Source: an uncultured Parabacteroides sp.
GTDB taxonomy: Bacteria; Bacteroidota; Bacteroidia; Bacteroidales; Tannerellaceae
Direction of reading: 5' to 3'
Length of the DNA: 64,000 nt
Assembly: GCF_905196875.1 (NCBI RefSeq)
Contig: NZ_CAJJWO010000025.1
Coordinates: 4,765 to 68,764 of the forward strand
Shown here: in pieces, positions 60,457-64,000 of the stretch
Position numbering within the stretch: the stretch's first letter is position 1
Layout of the letters: every line of letters starts with the position of its first letter
Notes under the pieces: generated by a model
What the model saw: the letters and a program-made list of their open reading frames with translations, nothing else
Database searches by the model: none
What the model was told of the DNA's origin: nothing
Position numbers and translations under genes: made by a program

Positions 60457-61161
60457 TTATTTATAGATTAAGAAAATAGTCGGTTTCTTACTCAGATCGG
60501 GCACTTTTCCTGCCCAATCCTTTACGGGACGGGTATGGATATACTCATCTTCGCAGGTGATATCCGATGCAATACACAACTTCGTTGAAGGACGGCAGGT
60601 GCGGATCAGCTCCTCAGCCAGCTTATTGTTGCGGTAAGGCGTCTCGATAAAAAGCTGCGTCTGGTTTTCCGAATAAATACGCCCTTCCAGTTTCTTGATC
60701 GTATTGGTACGTTCCGATGCGTCGATAGGCAGATAGCCATGAAAGGCAAAGCTCTGTCCGTTGAAACCGGAAGCCATCACCGACATCAGGATGGAAGACG
60801 GCCCCACCAACGGCACGACCGGATAGTTCTTACGCTGGGCAATAGCCACGACATCCGCCCCCGGATCAGCCACTGCCGGACATCCTGCTTCAGAGATAAC
60901 GCCAACGTGTTCACCCTTCGCCAACGGAGCCAGATAACCGGCTACGTCTTCCGGTGAGGTGTGCTTATTGAGTTCATAAAAAGTCAGGTCGTCGATAACG
61001 ATAGACGGCTCCGTCTTTTTCAGGAAACGACGGGCAGTACGTATATTTTCTACAATAAAATATTTTATCTGAAGGATGATCTCACGGTTATATTCAGGAA
61101 GAACCCGACGATGTTCAGTCTCCCCCAATGTAACCGGTATAAGGAAAAGCGATGCTTGCAT
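60457..61161 (-). CDS. RsmI-like SAM-dependent (tetrapyrrole-methylase fold) methyltransferase
   Basis: Probably a 16S rRNA 2'-O-methyltransferase like RsmI, or a close relative of that fold. ATG 61161 (MQASLFLIPVTLGE) gives 234 residues, shorter than E. coli RsmI (286). The open frame extends to 61323 but would run through the divergent promoter. Seen: VGVISEAGCPAVADPGADVVAIA (SAM-site signature of the family), PLVGPSSILMSVMASGF, FHGYLP, and FIETPYRNNKL. It lacks the C-terminal extension of full RsmI. It is divergent from the m5C methyltransferase gene 52 bases away; the two share a promoter region. Confidence 0.85.
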   Translation of the reverse strand: MQASLFLIPVTLGETEHRRVLPEYNREIILQIKYFIVENIRTARRFLKKTEPSIVIDDLTFYELNKHTSPEDVAGYLAPLAKGEHVGVISEAGCPAVADPGADVVAIAQRKNYPVVPLVGPSSILMSVMASGFNGQSFAFHGYLPIDASERTNTIKKLEGRIYSENQTQLFIETPYRNNKLAEELIRTCRPSTKLCIASDITCEDEYIHTRPVKDWAGKVPDLSKKPTIFLIYK

Positions 61162-61176
61162 ACTGTTAGTTTTCTG

Positions 61177-61193
61177 CAAAGTTAGTACTTTTG
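61177..61193. promoter_or_regulatory. Overlapping divergent -7 boxes, RsmI-like and m5C methyltransferase genes
   Basis: Minus strand TAACTTTG (61184-61177) and plus strand TACTTTTG (61186-61193) both fit TAnnTTTG and abut each other, so RNA polymerase could serve only one direction at a time. Confidence 0.6.
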
Positions 61194-61213
61194 CACCAAA
61201 CAAACAGAATAAG

Positions 61214-62611
61214 ATGGCACTTCCTATCGATTTTATCACACGTACCCGTGCCTTATTAGGCGACGAATATGAGAAACTGGAAGCCGCATTGCAGGCAGAT
61301 GTTCCCGTAAGTATCCGTATCAACCCAAAGAAAGGGACGAAAGCACCGGAGACTTCACGGGTAGCCTGGAGCGAAACAGGATATTATTTACCCGAACGCT
61401 TGTCGTTCACTTTCGACCCGCTGTTCCATGCCGGAGCTTATTACGTGCAGGAGGCCTCCTCCATGTTTCTGGAACAAGCCATACGCACCTTCGTCACCGA
61501 GCCGGTCAAATGCCTTGACCTCTGTGCCGCGCCGGGCGGGAAATCCACCCATCTGCTAAGCACCTTGCCCGAAGGCAGCCTGCTGGTCAGTAACGAAGTG
61601 ATACGCAGCCGCAGCAATATCCTGGCCGAGAATATCACCAAATGGGGTAATCCGAACAATATCGTGACGAATAACGATCCCGAGGAGATTGGCCGCCTCA
61701 CCCACCTGTTTGACGTGATCGTCACCGATGTACCCTGTTCCGGCGAAGGCATGTTCCGCAAAGACACCGACAGCACCGGCGAGTGGAGCGTGGCTAACGT
61801 GAACCTTTGTGCTTCCCGCCAGCGGCGTATCATCCATGATATATGGAACGCGCTTAAACCGGGTGGTCTATTGATATACAGCACCTGCACCTACAATACA
61901 GAAGAAGACGAGGACAACATACATTATATATTGGAAGAACTGGGAGCTGAAGCCCTGACCATTCCTATTAAAGAAGAATGGCTGATCACAAGCGCACTAC
62001 GTTACGATCATCCGGTCTACCGCTTCTTCCCGCATAAGACCAAAGGGGAAGGTTTCTTCCTTGCCGCCTTGCGCAAAGCCCCTGGTGAAACGAATGAGAT
62101 CCGTCCTAAAAATAAAAACAAGAAAGAAAAAGGGAAAGCCTCGCCAGCCATCCCTTCCCTGGTAAGCAAATGGATAGAGGGAGCAGACAAGTTCCGCTTC
62201 GAACTGATTAACGACACCATCCAGGCCATTCCATCGGTTCATTATGAAACCTGGCAACTGATTGCCGCTCAACTCCGGATCGTCACAGCCGGGATACGCA
62301 TCGGCGAGCTGAAAGGAAAAGACATCCTGCCTGCCCATTCGCTGGCATTAAGTACATCGTTGAACCGGGAAGCCTTCACCTCCGTCGAGATCAGTTGGGA
62401 AGATGCTGTCAAGTACCTGAAAAAAGAGGTCTTGCTCTTGCCCGAAGAGACGCAGAAAGGATATGTATTGGTTTGTTACAACGGCTTTCCACTGGGATTT
62501 GTCAAGCATCTGGGCAACCGGGCTAATAACCTCTATCCCCAGGAATGGCGTATCCGTAGCGGATACATCCCTGAGCAGGTATTGTTGCTGCCAACCCCTA
62601 TCCGAAATTAA
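61214..62611 (+). CDS. RNA m5C methyltransferase (RsmF/RsmB-NOP2-SUN family)
   Basis: S-adenosylmethionine-dependent cytosine-5 methyltransferase acting on rRNA or tRNA. ATG 61214 (MALPIDFITRTRALLGDEY) gives 465 residues; an open frame reaches 61076 but overlaps the divergent gene. Seen: SAM motif I CLDLCAAPGGKSTHLL (about 101-116), VTDVPCSGEGMFRKD with the release cysteine, and IYSTCTYNTEEDEDNI with the catalytic cysteine. A C-terminal RsmF-type domain (about 320-465) with LGNRANNLYPQEWRIRS resembles the PUA-like end of YebU/RsmF. Target base is not determinable from sequence alone. Confidence 0.92.
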   Translation: MALPIDFITRTRALLGDEYEKLEAALQADVPVSIRINPKKGTKAPETSRVAWSETGYYLPERLSFTFDPLFHAGAYYVQEASSMFLEQAIRTFVTEPVKCLDLCAAPGGKSTHLLSTLPEGSLLVSNEVIRSRSNILAENITKWGNPNNIVTNNDPEEIGRLTHLFDVIVTDVPCSGEGMFRKDTDSTGEWSVANVNLCASRQRRIIHDIWNALKPGGLLIYSTCTYNTEEDEDNIHYILEELGAEALTIPIKEEWLITSALRYDHPVYRFFPHKTKGEGFFLAALRKAPGETNEIRPKNKNKKEKGKASPAIPSLVSKWIEGADKFRFELINDTIQAIPSVHYETWQLIAAQLRIVTAGIRIGELKGKDILPAHSLALSTSLNREAFTSVEISWEDAVKYLKKEVLLLPEETQKGYVLVCYNGFPLGFVKHLGNRANNLYPQEWRIRSGYIPEQVLLLPTPIRN

Positions 62612-62621
62612 CAAACGAGTG

Positions 62622-62660
62622 TTGCCCGACCAGGCAAACCATCTTTGCGTGATCGGGCAA
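62622..62660. terminator. Hairpin between convergent genes
   Basis: TTGCCCGA (62622-62629) and TCGGGCAA (62653-62660) with a long loop; no T run, so a weak terminator at best. Confidence 0.4.
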
Positions 62661-62666
62661 AGGCGG

Positions 62667-63662
62667 TTATTCCGGCAGAGTGTCAAAACGGGCTGTATGA
62701 AGGGCAGCTTCTATCCTGCGTATATAATTGCGTTTGGTTGTTTCCGGAGCATACACCAGCCCCTCGGTTACAATCACACGCTGTTTCCGCGTATCCAGAA
62801 AGGCATGACTGACAAACGGACCGCCCATCTTATCGCCCACCATCTTCCACAGTCCGCGCAGCACGCCACGGTATTTTTCATTTTGAATGATCGGTTCATA
62901 ACTCAGTTCGACACGCGTTTCGGTTGCCATATATGAATTTGGGAAAGCCCCGGGCAGGTTGTGTTTCAGAACGGAATCGCGTTTGGCTACCAGGTAATCT
63001 TGCGTAAACGTATGCTCGTCTGTATAAGGAAAAGAATAAACGATCAGGTCAACACGGCCGGTATTGGCATTGTTCGAAACCCACAAAAAATCAGTTGTAT
63101 CTTTATAATAGGTCATATCTTCCGGCGCATTGATCCGGATACCGAATTTCTCCTGCGCTTTATCCATGGCCAACCGGCTATAATGTTCCTTCAGAATAGC
63201 GATCCGCCGGTCTTTCTCGATACGGCAAAAATGGTTGACAATATCGGAGTCGTGAAGGGTAAGATAAGTAACCAGATCCTGATCCGACGGGGCGCAAAGC
63301 TTTATCACTTCCTGATTTTTCGCCCACTTATCTTTCTCTCCGTTCAACGACACTGCGGTATATTGGGTTGGATCGATATCGACAATAAGGATATTGCGGA
63401 CATACATGAGCAGATCGTTAAACGTTTCTGTCGGAACAAAAGTAACCCGCATGGATGGTTCATTTTGAGGAAGTCCGGCAACCGGAGAGTTAAGTTGTTC
63501 TTTTACCATATCACCGACCTCGCTGTTTCCGACCTCTTTCGTCATGACAACAAGGACTTCATAAGGCAAACCTGTTGCCCGTTTCTCCACGATGGACGAA
63601 TTACAGCCTACCAGAGTCAGCAGTCCCGATAAGCAGAGAGTAAATAGATGTTGTGTTCGCAT
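62667..63662 (-). CDS. DUF4837 family lipoprotein
   Basis: ATG 63662 gives MRTQHLFTLCLSGLLTLVGC, a lipoprotein signal with lipobox LVGC (Cys20), 331 residues. The open frame extends 33 codons upstream through the promoter and is not credible. The mature part, with LPYEVLVVMTKE, RNILIVDIDPTQYT and the RGLWKMVGDKMGGPFVSHAFLD region, matches DUF4837 of Bacteroidetes. Function unknown; envelope location is expected from the lipobox. TACCTTTG at 63708-63715 is a likely -7 box. Confidence 0.85.
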   Translation of the reverse strand: MRTQHLFTLCLSGLLTLVGCNSSIVEKRATGLPYEVLVVMTKEVGNSEVGDMVKEQLNSPVAGLPQNEPSMRVTFVPTETFNDLLMYVRNILIVDIDPTQYTAVSLNGEKDKWAKNQEVIKLCAPSDQDLVTYLTLHDSDIVNHFCRIEKDRRIAILKEHYSRLAMDKAQEKFGIRINAPEDMTYYKDTTDFLWVSNNANTGRVDLIVYSFPYTDEHTFTQDYLVAKRDSVLKHNLPGAFPNSYMATETRVELSYEPIIQNEKYRGVLRGLWKMVGDKMGGPFVSHAFLDTRKQRVIVTEGLVYAPETTKRNYIRRIEAALHTARFDTLPE

Positions 63663-63707
63663 AGCATTATCTGTTTGTTTTACTTCAAAGAGAATTATTA
63701 ACACCGG

Positions 63708-63715
63708 CAAAGGTA
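63708..63715 (-). promoter_or_regulatory. Putative -7 box for the DUF4837 gene
   Basis: Minus-strand TACCTTTG, 46 bp before the ATG; no clear -33. Confidence 0.4.
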
Positions 63716-64000
63716 AAGGAGAAAAAGAAAACGAAGAAAGAATCGCACCGGACAAAGACAAATATCACTAACAATCTATATATAAACAAAATAGCAACTC
63801 AACCAGCCTAAAAAAACCTCATTGTCAAGACAAAGAGAGAGGTGGAAAAACGCTAATATTGCCAGTTTTGAATGTTGTGTTGTTGGTATGGGCGTTTTGC
63901 GAAGAGGATATAAGGAAACCCGACAAATGGTCGGCAGCTTTTTCAGAATGGGTCGGCAGCTAAATAAAATGGCTCGGCACCCATTTGAAATAGCTCCGGC
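63716..64000. other. Right-end intergenic region with degenerate tandem repeats
   Basis: No gene recognised. From 63925 to the edge about three and a half copies of a 21-22-base unit built on AATGGGTCGGCAGC (units starting near 63925, 63947, 63968 and 63989) run out of the window. Confidence 0.55.

Noticed and set aside
62961..63632. 223-codon plus-strand open frame opposite the DUF4837 gene
   Set aside because: Antisense; the DUF4837 frame has a lipobox, promoter box and family match.
1..64000. tRNA, rRNA, IS elements, transposases, plasmid origin
   Set aside because: None recognised on either strand by eye; a covariance-model search could still reveal small RNAs.

Overview
The window is chromosomal DNA of a Bacteroidales bacterium, most likely Parabacteroides or a close relative. 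I infer this from four SusC/SusD pairs with FecI/FecR-type sigma and anti-sigma partners, Bacteroidetes-only families (DUF4301, DUF4783, DUF4837), promoters of the Bacteroidetes type (TTTG about 19 bp before TAnnTTTG), and the gene orders of the leu and ilv operons. The genus is an inference from sequence style. No rRNA, tRNA, transposase, integrase or CRISPR array was seen.

Layout. 1-4903 holds housekeeping genes: a DUF4301 protein cut by the left edge, a RelA-type ppGpp synthetase with a wrecked hydrolase site, an MscS channel and a TPR protein. 4973-15196 is polysaccharide-utilisation locus (PUL) 1: GH38-like enzyme, SusD, STN-containing SusC and FecR on the minus strand, with the ECF sigma gene divergent. 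15443-22372 is the leucine operon, read leftward from one promoter: leader peptide/attenuator, leuA, leuC, leuD, a citramalate-synthase-like gene, methylglyoxal synthase, leuB. 22483-23646 is a secreted phosphoesterase. 23794-34239 holds two tandem paralogous SusC/SusD pairs without enzymes; the pair at 23794-28794 lies behind a 27-bp perfect inverted repeat flanking a 238-bp promoter segment (28957-29248), which looks like an invertible phase-variation switch, here in the OFF orientation. 34928-41233 is the ilv operon, again with promoter, Ile/Val/Leu-rich leader peptide and attenuator: ilvD, ilvB, ilvN, acyl-ACP thioesterase, ilvC. 41725-52317 is PUL 4: ECF sigma, FecR, STN-SusC, SusD, a beta-helix/PDZ protein and a GH29-like lipoprotein. 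52440-63662 is mixed housekeeping: MalY/PatB, an LtaS-like membrane sulfatase-fold protein, SlyD, AroC, RlmH, DUF4783, NadC, two tiny membrane proteins, a hexapeptide acetyltransferase, an RsmI-like methyltransferase, an RNA m5C methyltransferase and a DUF4837 lipoprotein.

How the parts fit. The leu and ilv operons together supply leucine and valine. If the second synthase is a true citramalate synthase, they also supply isoleucine from pyruvate without threonine, because LeuCD and LeuB can act on citramalate intermediates and IlvBN/C/D finish the pathway. Both operons carry the same control layout (consensus promoter, short leader ORF rich in the product amino acids, terminator hairpin whose 5' arm can instead pair with the end of the leader ORF), so they probably respond together to branched-chain aminoacyl-tRNA. 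The PULs show three control modes: STN/FecR/FecI signalling (PULs 1 and 4), DNA inversion (pair 2) and an ordinary promoter (pair 3). A dispersed palindromic repeat built on AATGTGCCAATATGCCAAT occurs three times between genes.
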